Below are positions 1 through 12,240 of a DNA stretch of 64,000 nucleotides, piece after piece. A model generated the notes under the pieces. That model was not told where the DNA came from. It saw only the letters and a list, made by a program, of their open reading frames with translations, and did no database searches. The position numbers and the translations under genes are program-made. The stretch lies in contig CM028891.1 in NCBI GenBank assembly GCA_016801885.1, positions 16,963,017 through 17,027,016 on the forward strand, in the 5' to 3' direction. Each line of letters opens with the position of its first letter. Positions within the stretch are counted from its first letter, which is position 1. The DNA is from Toxotes chatareus. Taxonomy: Eukaryota > Chordata > Actinopteri > Toxotidae.

Positions 1-1296
1 CCCCAGAAACTGCCCTGAGAAAACAGCCGAGTAATTTAAACACTTGGAGGAGGTTCAGCCTTTTGCTATTCAAACCATGATGCTCAGTAGACACTGTTTA
101 ATTATTCTAATGAATCTAATTACAATGATAAGAACTGAATAAACACGTTCAGCTTACAACTGGTTTGTTGTGGCCACCATTTATACATTTAATTCTTACT
201 ATGCCTGTACTATTACTCTGCAGGAAGTCAGAAGAAAATGAAAATTTTAAAGCCGTATGAATAAAACATGGCCAATACCTTTGGTGCCTGTTGGTGGTAG
301 TGTCCAGAATGTTTGATTGACATTATATTGTGAATCAGTCTATCAAACCATGGCTATTTAGTAGCGTACAGCAGTAGAATATAAATGAGACAGGAAGCCA
401 TAGGATGCTGCGCTGTATGAATATTTTTCGAAATTGTGCAAAATTAGATGCAAATGGTTCGAAGGAAATGTTGCATTTTAATAAGCTCCACATTCCTGCC
501 ATATACACGGGGTGTTAGATAAAAATGGCAAACCCAACCAAACATAGAGCAACACCGAATTCAATTAGTAGAAATAATGACTGGAATCACAAGAGTTCAT
601 TAAAGTGTAAAATACAGGAAGACATCGCCCATTCCCCGCTGCAGCCACGACTCCGGATGAATGTACATCATGTCCTGCAATCACACAACCTCATTCAGCG
701 TCATTTTCCCTGACAGGCTTCTAGTGTACACCGCTGGGGCCAGATTAGCAACATCCACAGCACTTTGTTTACTTTGCACCACGAGTCTAGTCTAAGTGAG
801 CCATCTGTGAACTTGTGAGTGAGTCAGTCAGGAGATCAGTGCCAAATAGGCCTCAGCTGTCTGCCACTGGCTAGTTTTCAGCTGTATTTCACCTTCTCCT
901 TCCCTCTTGGACTCTTATTAGTGTCAGAAAGGCCACCTATGTCCAGGTGTGAAGACGTCTTGCCAGGTGGAAGATGTGATACCGATTTGTTCTGCTCATA
1001 ATGTCAGCGGTCTGGGAGCGCGGTGCTGTACTTTCGTCTCAACAGTGTAAACCAATTATTCAAGTTTTTAATTTGGTTAAATCTAGCCACCTCTTTCAAA
1101 GATCCTTTGCACTTGACAAATTCATATCAAAACATGAATTAATGCAAATGTGAATAGGGGATTAGCCTGTACAGTGCATGGAGGCATTATTATGACTGAA
1201 ATGTTTCATCCGCCTGTTTTAAAATGAGCCCTCTCTCTGAAGCCTTTTATGTCTTGGAAGTGCAATGATACTTTTGGTATCGTTCCAGTATCAAAG

Positions 1297-1317
1297 CAAT
1301 GCAAATGACTTGCATTG
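1297..1317. repeat. 8-bp hairpin holding a POU octamer
   Basis: The left arm CAATGCAA (1297-1304) and right arm TTGCATTG (1310-1317) are perfect reverse complements around a 5-base loop. ATGCAAAT at 1299-1306 is the exact octamer motif bound by POU-domain factors. A stem this short can arise by chance, so function is only a possibility. Confidence 0.4.
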
Positions 1318-1720
1318 ATCTGTAATTTGAAGGCACTTTATCCCAATATTTTATACGACTTGCACAAGACGAGCTGAGCTTCAAAATGCCAAATTTAAAC
1401 GCTCCAGATGCTCAAACAGTGCTTGATCAATCGTATGCATCACTGTAAAAGATGCCATCAGTGGCAGCACTTGAAAGTACCACACAGATAATGTAAGGTG
1501 AACCACTCTTGCCTCATGTCGTACTGAAACAATGTCTAATCATAGCTGTGATGATTTAGCTTTTTCTTGCACTTCTTTCTGAAGGTTGGTGACAGATTAC
1601 ATGTTTAGATGTGAGCTTGTGTGTCTTACCCAAAGTACGAATGGTGGCTGATTATCCAAACTATGATTAATGTCCATTGCCAGGACACCTTGTTTGTATC
1701 AATACATGTTGTCACTGAGA

Positions 1721-1735
1721 TTTTTTTTTTTTTTT
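1721..1735 (+). repeat. T15 homopolymer
   Basis: Uninterrupted run of 15 T. It could be an old poly-A tail in reverse orientation or simple slippage; no retroelement body is recognisable beside it. Confidence 0.95.
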
Positions 1736-2823
1736 ACGCCCTCAGGTATAACATGTGATGCCGACAGAAGAAACAGCACATGATGTATTTGAAATAAGAG
1801 CTTGTCATGGAAATAAATTTGAAAACAGCTGCCAGACAACCTGTCAGCTTCAATACATCCTGGTTGGTCACTTGCATTACAGTAGCTGAGATGTTCATTG
1901 AAAGAAAAACAAGCTGGCTCTGTGTTTTTGACTGGTTGTGTGTACTTGCTGACAGCAAAGGACTTTAAGGGTCATACTGGTTATTATGAAGCATGAGCAT
2001 ACTTTTTTACATTTCCTTGATGGATTATATCAAGCCTTCAAGCACTTTTTCTCTTTGCTCCCTGTCATTTCACCGTGACATTGCTGACGCACTGTCCAAC
2101 ATGACAATTATTCATCTAGCAGAGAAAAATAACAGCACTATTTGTAGAATAGGATGCCCCTAGTACAGGGATCAATACAACATGGTGCATTTCATTTCAT
2201 TTCAAAATGGTGTATGATTAATTATAAAGAATATCTCAGATATCAAAGACATGAGACTGGAAAGGCTGCAGAAATCTTTTTTTTCTCAAACAACGGCCTT
2301 TCTCCTCATATGACAGGAACAGATTGGATGTAATAATGAAATGGCAAATGTCAGGTTTTCTTTCTGGCATGTGTTATAGCATTATTTACAGCCAAGCCAA
2401 ACTCATGTGCAGGCTTCCAGAGTTTTACCAGTTGGATGCTCAAAAGCAAGAAAAATGGACAGTTGAATGGATTTAATATACAGCGGGATCAGTCATTTAT
2501 TTGTTTTAATAGTCCATAATCTTAGTTTCATTTTATTGTATTTTAGTACAAAACAATAAAGAAAGAAAAAAAATACCAAACTCAATCAAGCAAAAAGGAA
2601 AATATCAACACAATATAAATATTTACACATGCAAGCGTGTCCCGGGGAGTGTTTAACCACAGCTTAAGCAGTGGCAATTGCTTACAGCTGTTATGTACAG
2701 CTGTTACCAGCAGACTGTTTGACAACATATGGATTCCAAAATTAGAATTATGTAAAAATGTGTCAAGTCACAAACAAATCAAGGTAGATACGTGGAGCAT
2801 TCTTTTGTTTTTGTCATGTTATC

Positions 2824-2990
2824 CCAGGTGTGCATGGGTTTCGTCTGCGTAGTCTCAGACAGTCCAAAGACATATTGGACCGAATACTCCAAATTTCCTG
2901 CAAGTGCTAATGTTTTTGTCTGTCAGTGTTTCCCTGGCGTCTGCCCAGTGCATGCTGGGGTAGGCTCCTGGCTTCTGTGACCCTTGGAAG
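2824..2990 (+). mobile_element. Degenerate interspersed repeat, LINE-tail-like, common in fish
   Basis: The segment preserves spaced landmarks of a very common fish interspersed repeat as I remember it: a GGGTTTC-type start, CAGTCCAAAGACAT (2860-2873), then TGCTGGGGTAGGCTCCTG (2953-2970), followed by TGTGACCCT. In good copies this sequence often ends in a GGAT-type simple repeat; no such tail is visible here. The two open frames that overlap it are by-products. I think it is the 3' part of a non-LTR element, but the family name is not certain. Confidence 0.6.
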
Positions 2991-4085
2991 CAAAACACAA
3001 AAGAAAGCCTGAAAATCTCCAGTTTAATGTGCTGTCTGTGCTCCATTCTGCAGCAACTGAAACTGCATTGAAGTAAAAATGCAACTATCAACACATTCTG
3101 CTCAGTCTTAACTATTCTCACTAAAGTAATATGCTGACTGAGAGATCCCACTCCCACGATCAAATTAAAATTAAATACTGTAGGTTTTATGTACTATTCA
3201 TGAACAGAAAGTTTTATAGAAATACATTTATGTAACATTTTAATGTGGACGTTATGTAAAATGCCGGTGTGATAATAAGAAGCAAAGGTTTTCTGGTGTA
3301 TGTGTGAGTGTTTGGGGGTATGTGTGTGTGATATAAATTTTCATTATGTTTTGTGAACAGATTGGTTTGAGGCCAGCGCACTCGCTTCATGCTGGAAAGA
3401 CACCCAGTCATAATTGGTGCTGGCTTGGTCTCAAAAGCTGCTGGAAAATACCTTGCCATTACATTTCTCTATTACTATCACTACTGCTCTCTCTCCACCT
3501 AAATACATAACTCCCAGCTGAATGATTCCATTTTCAAACTGTTTATGTTCCCATTCATCCCTCTTTTATTGAAAGCAACAAATTCACACTCCTTCAGTGA
3601 GGGCTGTCAAAAGTCCTTCTGGGAATTGAAGGTCACTAATTGAAGTAGACGAGGCAGGTGAGGGCGATGTGGACATTGGCAAAGAAGTAAGCTGCAGCAT
3701 CACAGAAAGAAGATGTCTAACTGTTTAGGAGTATCTGAGGGCGGATTTTTCCTTTAAGCCGACTTTGTCGCCCAAAAAAATCTAACTAAACAGAAGGTAA
3801 ACCTAAATCAAATACTCAGGAATCCAGGGAATTTGTGATTAATTAATCTTCTGCCAGGTAGCAACACATGTTTGCAAGCAGTTTGAACTGCAAAGAAATG
3901 CAGTGCAGTCTTTCAGAATTAACTGGGATCAGCGAGAGTAAAACATTAAAGGCCACTGGTTCGCCCGTAAAGGTTTCTACTAAAGGAATTTTAAACATGA
4001 GCTTTTTTTTTTTGTTTTTTTTCCAGGGATGAACAAAGGAAAGTTTTGCAGTGTTTTAGTGACAGCAGCACATGCAGAGGCTTCA

Positions 4086-4121
<36 letters not shown>

Positions 4122-4849
4122 GTGCTGCAAAGGCGGCATTTGTTTGACAGTGGCCTTGAAAATACAAAACCCACTGGACAAAAAACGTGGTGAAGAGAAA
4201 GGAATGTGCTGTCATCGCTATGAACTAGAATCCCAAGTTTTCTGAGAGCGGCCTTGACAAAAGCACAGACTCCTCACGATTTCTGTGGCAGCTGACAAAC
4301 TCCAAATGACACGTGTCAGGATAAGTAAGAATACCGCATTCTGTCGGGTTAATGTTAACATCATATTTCATAATTAGAGATTACTTTGAATATAAATACC
4401 ACAATGTTTCTCTGTCATCTTTGACACTAAGCTGTTTTAGGTTCTAACACAGCTAACCTTTGCTTTATCAGCTGATCAACTTTGTGTTTTTGTGTTTATT
4501 ATTTGGGAACCCTCAGAGTGGCATGCAGGCTGCTGTTTGCAGCTGAAAATCGGCACCTTCTACTCCTCAGTGTGCAGAGCTAACAAGGATTATTTCTCCT
4601 CTTGGAGTTTTTATGAAGTTTATATTGTCATACAAATCCTCAGGGCACTGAAATCAGTCAGTGGGCCACGTATTAATCCTTGAGAACATAATGTGCATTA
4701 GAATTAGCATTTAGATTCTTTGCCTCTGAGCGTCATTGTGTGTCCAACAGCAGGCAGACACAGTGTCAATGCTTGAGCAAGCAGTTAAATTTCCAGTGGG
4801 GCAGTGACAACCAAAATCCTTGTACTCAGCTGAGCATACCCATCTTAAT
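2991..4849. other. Non-coding sequence with T- and A-rich tracts
   Basis: No gene recognised. Minus-strand open frames at 3980-4215 only exist because they translate the A29 run as poly-phenylalanine. A GT-rich stretch lies at about 3298-3330 and a T-rich stretch at about 4002-4022. Confidence 0.65.
4089..4117 (+). repeat. A29 homopolymer
   Basis: Uninterrupted run of 29 A, the longest homopolymer in the window. It could be the tail of a processed insertion, but the roughly 200 bases upstream show no SINE or LINE body and no clear target-site duplication. Confidence 0.97.
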
Positions 4850-5020
4850 ACTTTCTTCTGTTTCTCACTGTCCTCATTAATAATGAAAATAATAAATCAC
4901 AAGTAGTCACATGATGTTTGTGTCAAATGGAGGCCGGCTGTAATTCATTGATTGCTACTTTGCCAGTCAACTAAGGTCATTAGGTCATGAAATTAACAGC
5001 AGCACTTGATGCTCACTAAT
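4850..5020. promoter_or_regulatory. Candidate enhancer-like block (CNE-like)
   Basis: Complex, repeat-free sequence with clustered homeodomain cores (ATTAATAATG, TGTAATTCATTGATTG, TCATTAGGTCATG, GAAATTAAC). This composition is typical of vertebrate developmental enhancers, but conservation is unseen, so this is inference. Confidence 0.25.
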
Positions 5021-6615
5021 TTCAAAAATAGTACAAGACCATTTGACGCAAAACAACTGAGATCCTACAGAAACATAGATTCAGGGAAGCTATTCAATAT
5101 ATTTTTAATTGAAATCTACCTATTTCACAGCAGACTGCAAATCCTGACCAGTTCAAAGATGGCCCAAGGCAAAATATGAATGAGGTCTTTTTAAGAGTGT
5201 TGGACTTTGTTTTCTTTTTGTTGTTGTTTGTTTGTTTTTTAATAGAATTATGAGCTAAAAACGTTTGTGCAGGGGGAAGGATGTCTTGTCCTTCAGAGAG
5301 TTTAGGTTGGTGATGGTCTTTCAAACTATGAAATTTTGACCAATAATTGCAGAGGTTTAATTAAGACCCTATAATTATTAGTTTAATTTGTCAGTGTTCT
5401 TTGTAAGCACAGGATGTGTGTTTGTTTCATATGATGTGAATATGTAACCAATAAAACCAGATTAATTCAGTTCCATAGCACGCCTCAATATCTTATGATT
5501 ATTTTCTAAAAACGGGAACAAAATGCAAAGACGCATCATTTTGCTGACTACTGTTGAATTTTCAAGTCTGTCAGACAGACACTGCTTAATGCATAGTGCT
5601 CCATTCCACTGCATGGAGTTGGAAGAAAAAAAAAAAAGTGGTTATGGTTGTCACGGTGAAGAATGCAGCTGATGTGTCTGAGAGCATGCCTGCATAGCTC
5701 TGTGCCACAGCTAGAATTCACAGCACCAGGACAGAAATCAGCGATGCCATGCTGATATACACTCTTGGCTAGCAGCACAAACAGTTGTCAGCCAGTAAAT
5801 ACACCCTGATCCCCAGAAAATCTGTCATCCTAGATGCTGTCACAGTCCCCTTTTCCATCTTTTCCCCATTTTTTTTTTCTCAGTACATAGATGTACAGCT
5901 TTATAGAGGAGTGACATTTCTAACTGGAACATGAAGCAAACTTTTCTCTCTTGTTTGTGAAGAAGGGGCAGAGCAGTTAATCTATTTTTTATATTATGAA
6001 GCCATAAATTGATCCATTTATTCAAACAGAATATATCTCCCATACATACTGTATCTCTCTTCACTATACACGATTCTGTCTGTAAAAAACATTCCAAGTC
6101 ACCATCCGTCTTCTGAAGAGTTTTTAATTTGTGCTTTCAAGAAGAAGTGAATCAAGCCTTGAAATCTGGGAAATTAAAGCAGGCATTTAAACAAACTGAC
6201 AGACATTTTATACACCAGATTATTAAACGGCTGCGGTATGGTAGGTAAGGTTTCTCTCAGGTCATTTGGAGCAGAGCTCGCTGAAGCCTGTTCTACTGTG
6301 GATAAAAAGGAGAATTTCAGTAACCATACAAACATCGCTCCAAAAAAAAAAAAAACGTTTCCATCTTGTTCTGTTTATCTTTACCCCTGACATAGACATT
6401 TGTGGGATTTTTTTCAAAGATCGTAATTACCTCCATCCCTTACACATATCTGGCCCTTTTCTTTGTGTTCCTCACACAGAGGAGCTGGAGGGAAGTGTTG
6501 TGTATGTGAGTGTGCAAGCTGTGTGTCCGTCTAGCCCCTGAAAAAACTGATTGTAGCAATCAAGAGTCAAGGCTAGACCACATTGCAGGAGTTAGGTTCT
6601 GGAGAATTGGTTTAA

Positions 6616-6618
<3 letters not shown>
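5021..6618. other. Non-coding sequence, no gene recognised
   Basis: Short open frames only (up to 91 codons at 6266-6541), none with a recognisable domain. A-rich runs occur near 5626-5637 and 6342-6354. No repeat family recognised. Confidence 0.65.

Positions 6619-6670
<52 letters not shown>
6619..6670 (+). repeat. (AC)26 microsatellite
   Basis: Fifty-two bases of perfect AC dinucleotide, followed by ATATATA and a looser CACA-rich stretch to about 6695. The overlapping 67-codon frame encodes mainly a Thr-His repeat and is not a gene. It is likely length-polymorphic. Confidence 0.98.
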
Positions 6671-6677
<7 letters not shown>

Positions 6678-8179
6678 GACCCACACAAACACACAATCAC
6701 AACATGCCCATGAGCTGTTCACATGGAGTTGCACAGGGAGCAACGATGTAGACTGCTGTTCTATCAAGCACGTTTATGAAGTGAATGCCTGTGGTCATAC
6801 CCCCCACCCCCTGCTGTCTCTTGCCTCTGCCTGATGCTGAACATAATAATGTGTTGTTGGTCTATTTACCCAGATAAAAGAAGGTTAAACACCTTTTAAT
6901 GCCCGACACACTCGGCAGCACCACACATACACTTCAGGTGCCCTCTGATTGCTAACTTGCTGATTAGGCCTCAGATGGCCTTTGCTGACCACAGGAACCT
7001 TTCCAGGACTCCAGGAAGCTTTTTAGAAAGTCATACACTTCACCTGAGTTTTGATCACAGGCACCTATTTATAGTTTTTGTTACTGGTTGGCAGTTTCAG
7101 CGCCCCCCACCTCCCAGAAGTCTTTGCTCCCCGAGGGATTACTTTATGTTGACCCAGGAAATATCAGAATAGAGTTTTCTGTGCAAAGACAAGCACATAG
7201 AGATAGATTTAAAAATGAAATTATTTCATTTCTACAGCACCTCTCAACAGCAGACATCACGTACTGACAATAAAGAATAAAAAACAAATAAGACCCAAAC
7301 AAAATATAGTGGCTACCCAACTTATCTTCTTTTTTAATTTGTGGCTGACCAGCAAAGTGATGCATGCAAAACCATGTGGCAAATTATTTAACTAAAGGAG
7401 AAATAGAAGGAGGTTTTGGAACAGTGGCTGTAACCGTGTTGTAGAGGGGACTGCAACCAAAGTCAGTGGAATTATGCAAATTCTTCTAGAACTGTGCAAA
7501 TTCATGTGAAGACTCCAAAAAATACTATATTCTTTTATTTACACGTTTTTACCCTTTTTACCACAAATGTGAACAGAAGAGAAGGAAGTCATCGGAGGAA
7601 CCTGAGCTCCTGGTGAGCTCTTGGTTCAGATGGACGTTCAGTGTCAGTCAGTGGCTGAGCACCATTGGTTCGTCCACTGCTAGCTATCTCACATCTGAGA
7701 TACGGTTAGTCCATTGACTGTTTTGGGTCCAGCGGGCAAATTTGCAAGACTCACATCAGGAAAAAAATTTCTTCGCATTCCTTTAGGCTGTCTTGAAACC
7801 AAATGAAAACAACCTCCTAAACTAAACTTTTAATGGAAAAAGTGCAGAGAAAACTTACAAAAGCGAGTAACCTTCAGAAAGGGCCTGACAACAGATGGAT
7901 CCCTTCAGCATGACTGGGTTATGCAGTGACTGCTGTGCTGAGCCTGGACACAGATTAAATGTTGATAACAAAATTAAGTGACTCTGTTTCGGCAGTGCCC
8001 ACCCTTACAGTAGCTCCATACAGGCAAGTCATAATTGATTGAAAGCTTTCCTCCACCTTCTTTGGGTGCCCTCTTGCTCCCCATTGTATTGGTGAGGACA
8101 TGACTGAAAGGCTGCTGACGGCTTCCTCTCCCACAGTTTCTGTCTGCTGGGTAGTTCTGTCAACAGATCATTCCACCCC
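6671..8179. other. Non-coding sequence, no gene recognised
   Basis: No credible coding frame or known repeat. Frames of 71-73 codons at 6957-7172 (plus) and 7144-7365 (minus) have no domain features. Confidence 0.65.
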
Positions 8180-8310
8180 ACTGAGAATGAAATCAAACCC
8201 GAGGTGGCTGTCCTCTATCTGCTGTCATTTCTCATTAAAGAGATATGAATCAGTCCTGACACTGTGTAATTGGTAAATGGTAATTTCTGAGAGGAAATTC
8301 TGGGAGTGTG
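8180..8310. promoter_or_regulatory. Candidate enhancer-like block (CNE-like)
   Basis: Complex sequence with TCATTAAAGAGATATG, GTGTAATTGG and ATGGTAATTTC cores in a compact block without simple repeats. Weak case from composition only. Confidence 0.2.
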
Positions 8311-10615
8311 GGGAGAAATCGCACTTTGGATTTGAGATCGGAAGGATTATGACATGAAGCAAAGACTGGAGCTTAACTGCCTCTTCCTTCTGTCTTCTTT
8401 TTATTGTATCTGATAGCCAAGGATTCCACTTGCTCAGGAATCACAGACATTGGTTATCTAGGTACCCTCAAATAATGACACCGCTGGGTTTTAATATCAG
8501 TTGCAATACATCATTTCTGTGTCTTTTAAACTCTGATTTCACAAAGGAAACATTTTCATTGACTTACACTTAAAAGAAGCCTCAGTTGTCCTTTATTCCT
8601 CACAGAAAAATCACTCGGGGAAAGAGAAGGCTTGTGTAGCTGTGATTTTTTTTCCCATCTTTTTTTTTTTTTTTAGTTATTTAAATTTATATAACATTTT
8701 CAGTGATCACTAAGGTTTAGGAGAGCATCCCATGATTTCAAAACCTGATTAAAGTCACTCATTAATCAACTGCACTTCCTGCAAATTAACATTAACATTG
8801 CAATATAGAGATAAAAAGAGAGATAAAAAGACTGAGGCCCTAGCAATTAGGAACTTATTGCTGCACAAAGACCCCCAGAGGGAAGAGAGTCATACTAGTG
8901 AGAAGCTTAATTGGTTTCAGGTTGGTATTCCATTCGTTAGAGTACCAATGTACCAGATATATGCCAATCTGCTGCCTTTCCTTAAGCATAATCTAGAGTT
9001 AATCAGCTGTCTGACGCTTTCTGAAGAAGCATACATTTTCATTACCTGTGCATATACTTCAAATATTTCACCTCTTTCTGTCACTTTTTTCTGGCTGTTC
9101 TGTGGCAAACCGGGGTAATGAGTGTGTTCTGTTTAATAATATAAATGGAATATAAATCAATTTCATCCAAGCAATCTGATTGGCCAGACGCACTAAGTGG
9201 AGGCTTGCATCTGCATCACAAATCTCCCAGCAACAGTGGGTGGTGCAAACATGGAGATCTTTTAGAGGACTGATGGAGTGAAAAGGATATTTCAATATAA
9301 GACATCGAGAAAAGCAAATATTTCACAGATTGTGTTTGGGATTATTCATTTGCCTTCTAAATAAATGCAGTAAATCATTTTGTGTTTATGGTCTATAAAA
9401 TGTCAACAGTTATATATATAATAATGTGATCATTTAAAATGCCCACTGCAAGTTCCAAGTGCCCAAGGTAACTGCTTAAAACCCCATCTTACAATGGTAT
9501 CTGACAAACAGAAAATACTTGGCATTCACTGCTTTTGCTTGAAAAATGATTGAAACAATTTATCAATCATCAAAATAGCGGCTAGATTATTTTTCTATCC
9601 GATGACTTATTGTTTCAGCTAAAATTAGATTTTGTCTGAAAAATCATCTTGGTCCCAGTCTAATTCTAAAACAAAAGAGAAACTGTCCCAGTTCATTTGA
9701 ATAAACTATCTTTGGGCTTTATTAGCTATCTTGCTAACCAGGCATCAGGCAGCTAATATTTAAAGGAACATGCAATGACACTTCATCTAGTTATCAATAC
9801 ACATACAATCAAATTAATCAGTGGCACATAAATTAACCATGTGTATTCAGTGTCGTTAGCTGTGTTGTAGACAACTGTCATCCATCACTGACAAAACAGC
9901 TATGGCTGGCTTACAGATGAGGACCTCCAACATGGCAACACTACACAAAGTGTATGTCACCTGAAAGCCCTCTTATGTGTTGCCGCTGGCATTTAAAAGC
10001 CGGATTTGACATTTCCCATTACCATTTGAATGGGTATGCTACCACAAGCAATGCTCTTTCTTTTCATGCCTCCTTGAATGACAAGAAGTCAGTGAAAACA
10101 TTTAAAAAGTGGGAATATTTGCAGTTGTCCGCAACTCTGGTTGACTGTAAGCAGCTGAGGAGGTACAGTACCAACTACAGCTCCTCCTGGCTCCACAAAT
10201 GGCTCCAGGTTTCAGCAACAGTTTTAGCACCAATAGCAAAATAACAACTAAGTAATAATAACTGATAATAATGTGTAAAATGCAAAAGCTGTTTAGGAAA
10301 ATGCACTTGAAGAATTGATATTCTTGTAGGTGCAGCTTGATGCAAACAAAAGACGTTACCTTTGCATTTTAATCAAGGATTGCTGTTGCAGGCAAAACAC
10401 ACTTACAATGGACAGCACAGCCCAAATGCTGATGTGACTTCACCAGTCCATTCAAAACTATTTAGAATTGTCTGCAAGGACACACAGATAAATGTGATTT
10501 AAATAATTATGTCACAGTCAGTGCATCTAATGCAGAGCTGTCACATTGTGCAGTGGTCAGTGCCTTCAGACTGAACCTTTGTCAGAATTAAGTTCTTAAT
10601 GTGATACTGAAGAGA
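8311..10615. other. Non-coding sequence, no gene recognised
   Basis: Open frames of 96-106 codons at 8798-9118 and 9954-10244 lack domains and are not supported by anything around them. T-rich runs occur at about 8646-8675. The 15-mer ACCTGAAAGCCCTCT at 9959-9973 recurs at 42504-42518, hinting at an unidentified old repeat. Confidence 0.6.
8807..8830 (+). repeat. Two perfect 12-bp tandem units
   Basis: AGAGATAAAAAG occurs twice without interruption. A small slippage duplication; each unit contains a GATA core, which is probably incidental. Confidence 0.9.
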
Positions 10616-10657
10616 AAATAATAATAATAATAATAATGATAATAATAATAATAATAA
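10616..10657 (+). repeat. (AAT)n microsatellite with one interruption
   Basis: About fourteen AAT units broken once by GAT near 10638. Confidence 0.95.
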
Positions 10658-10679
10658 CATCAATAATGAGCCCCGCCAA

Positions 10680-11110
10680 TCTAACCCTTACACAATGGTT
10701 CATTGACATGATTAGAAGTAAATAAAGTAATTACCCATCCTGCAGTTTGACAAAGCTGCTGCATATAAATAGGCATCATTATAGGGCACAGTGGATGAGT
10801 TTGCTGAGCATTTCTACCTTTGGTGGAAAGAGATTCGGATCTAAATTGATTGCTATGGGATTATCCAGGATTTATTAAATATTAAGGCATTGACTTTCAC
10901 AAATGTAGATAATTAGGGTTTATTCAAAGTCAAAATGAAATTGGCATAAAATGTGCATGGAAAGTGATTCATTACTGAGCTACTAGTCAATTCATCAATT
11001 ATGATTTTCATTACATATCATAATTAAGAATGCTTGAGCTGAAATGGTGTAGTTTAAAACTCTCATTACCCTGTTATTTGGATTAACAAATACATTCAGA
11101 AATGTGTTGA
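10680..11110. promoter_or_regulatory. Candidate developmental enhancer block (CNE-like)
   Basis: A 430-bp complex segment with many TAAT/ATTA cores (AAGTAATTACCC, GATAATTAGGG, ATCAATTATGAT, CATAATTAAG) and a perfect 9-bp inverted repeat AATTATGAT/ATCATAATT at 10997-11005 and 11017-11025. Such clustered homeodomain sites are characteristic of CNEs around developmental genes. Conservation has not been tested. Confidence 0.35.
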
Positions 11111-11954
11111 AACGTTTTGACATACACTGAATGGAGAATAGTATCAGCTAAGTTACAGCAAAATTATAAGACAATTACAAAACAATGGAGCACCAGTTAA
11201 GGATTTTTTGAGCTCATGAATTTAGGAATTTAGACGTGTTAATCAGAGAAATAAAGATTTATCACATGCCTGCCGTACAGAGGGTACAACGCTGAGCATA
11301 AACATGAGGAGGGCATCACATTTTACACTTTCAGGTGGTGGAGGCTGATAATATAGACATGTAGTGTCCCGCTTAGTGTGTACAATGTGATCAAGACATG
11401 TACTAAGCACAACATTTTATATAAAACATAAACCTGTCAGCTCTTTCTGGTGGACAAACTATGGAACCGGCTAATCTTTCAACTTATTGTGAACTTTTAA
11501 TTACGCATTGCTTTGATTCTAGGGTTTCTAATTTTGATAAAAGCATATCCCAAATACATTTCAATATCTACAAAGTTAAAACCTAAACTGTGCTGGAACC
11601 TTGTTGGATAAAAACAGAGACTATAATAAACAAACATGCAGGAAGCAAATACGTCCTACACCACAGAATTACTTTTAAATGTTGACTTGGTGACAACATA
11701 GTAGGGCTCAGATGGAAATACCTTGTGCCTGTGCTGTAGCTTTCATCCCCCTTGCTCTCAGTCTGAATTATATACTGGAGATAAAGTGAACATTCCATGT
11801 TCATGGCATAAACCTGTGGTTTGTCGGGTAGAGAGCCATGGCAACAGGAGCAAAAATTTATTTGAGCACCTCCTTATGAAGTGTTGAGAGCAGCTTTAAC
11901 AGAAAGAGAACACAGTCTGTGAAGAAACTGGCGGCACATCACTCACATTATAGA
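11111..11954. other. Non-coding sequence, no gene recognised
   Basis: No credible coding frame; one 73-codon minus-strand frame at 11583-11804 without features. No recognised repeats. Confidence 0.65.
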
Positions 11955-12240
11955 GCTGGCAAAGACTTGAGTGCCTCGCTCGTAGTTGTGATTGGTGATT
12001 AGCAAATGTTTTGTCCCCTCCACAGATCTGGGTAATGGGAATGTAGACTTCCCCGCTGGTGCTTGGGAGTTAATCACACAACAATGGGGTGCCGAGGAGG
12101 GGAAGGAAAGGTAAGGATGAAAGGGGATGGGGTTGGATGGAGGCTTCTCAAGACAAGGCCCCAAGTTTAATTGCCTTTGGATAATCTTATTGTCTGGTGG
12201 TCTGAACGGGTGATTCTCTCCCCATCCTATACTCACTTCA
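11955..12240. promoter_or_regulatory. Candidate enhancer-like block (CNE-like)
   Basis: Contains GTGATTGGTGATTAGCAAAT, a GGGAGTTAATCAC element, an ACAATGG SOX-type core and TTTAATTGCC followed by GGATAATCTTATTGTC. It is richer in G+C than the surroundings and free of simple repeats. The 97-codon minus-strand frame across it has no domain. Confidence 0.3.

Larger units (their letters stand above)
1..2823. other. Non-coding sequence, no gene recognised
   Basis: AT-rich unique-looking sequence. Open frames here are at most 74 codons (1734-1958 on the minus strand), show no domain or signal I know, and have no neighbouring exon-like segments. A T15 run lies at 1721-1735 and a short hairpin with an octamer motif at 1297-1317 is listed separately. 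It reads as intron or intergenic DNA. Confidence 0.7.

Noticed and set aside
7660..7690. RE1/NRSF-like element (GAGCACCATTGG)
   Set aside because: The left half is imperfect and the right half is missing.
8446..8470. TTGGTTATCTAG, similar to the 5' part of miR-9
   Set aside because: Only about 12 bases match, and the complementary star arm that would complete the hairpin is not present downstream.
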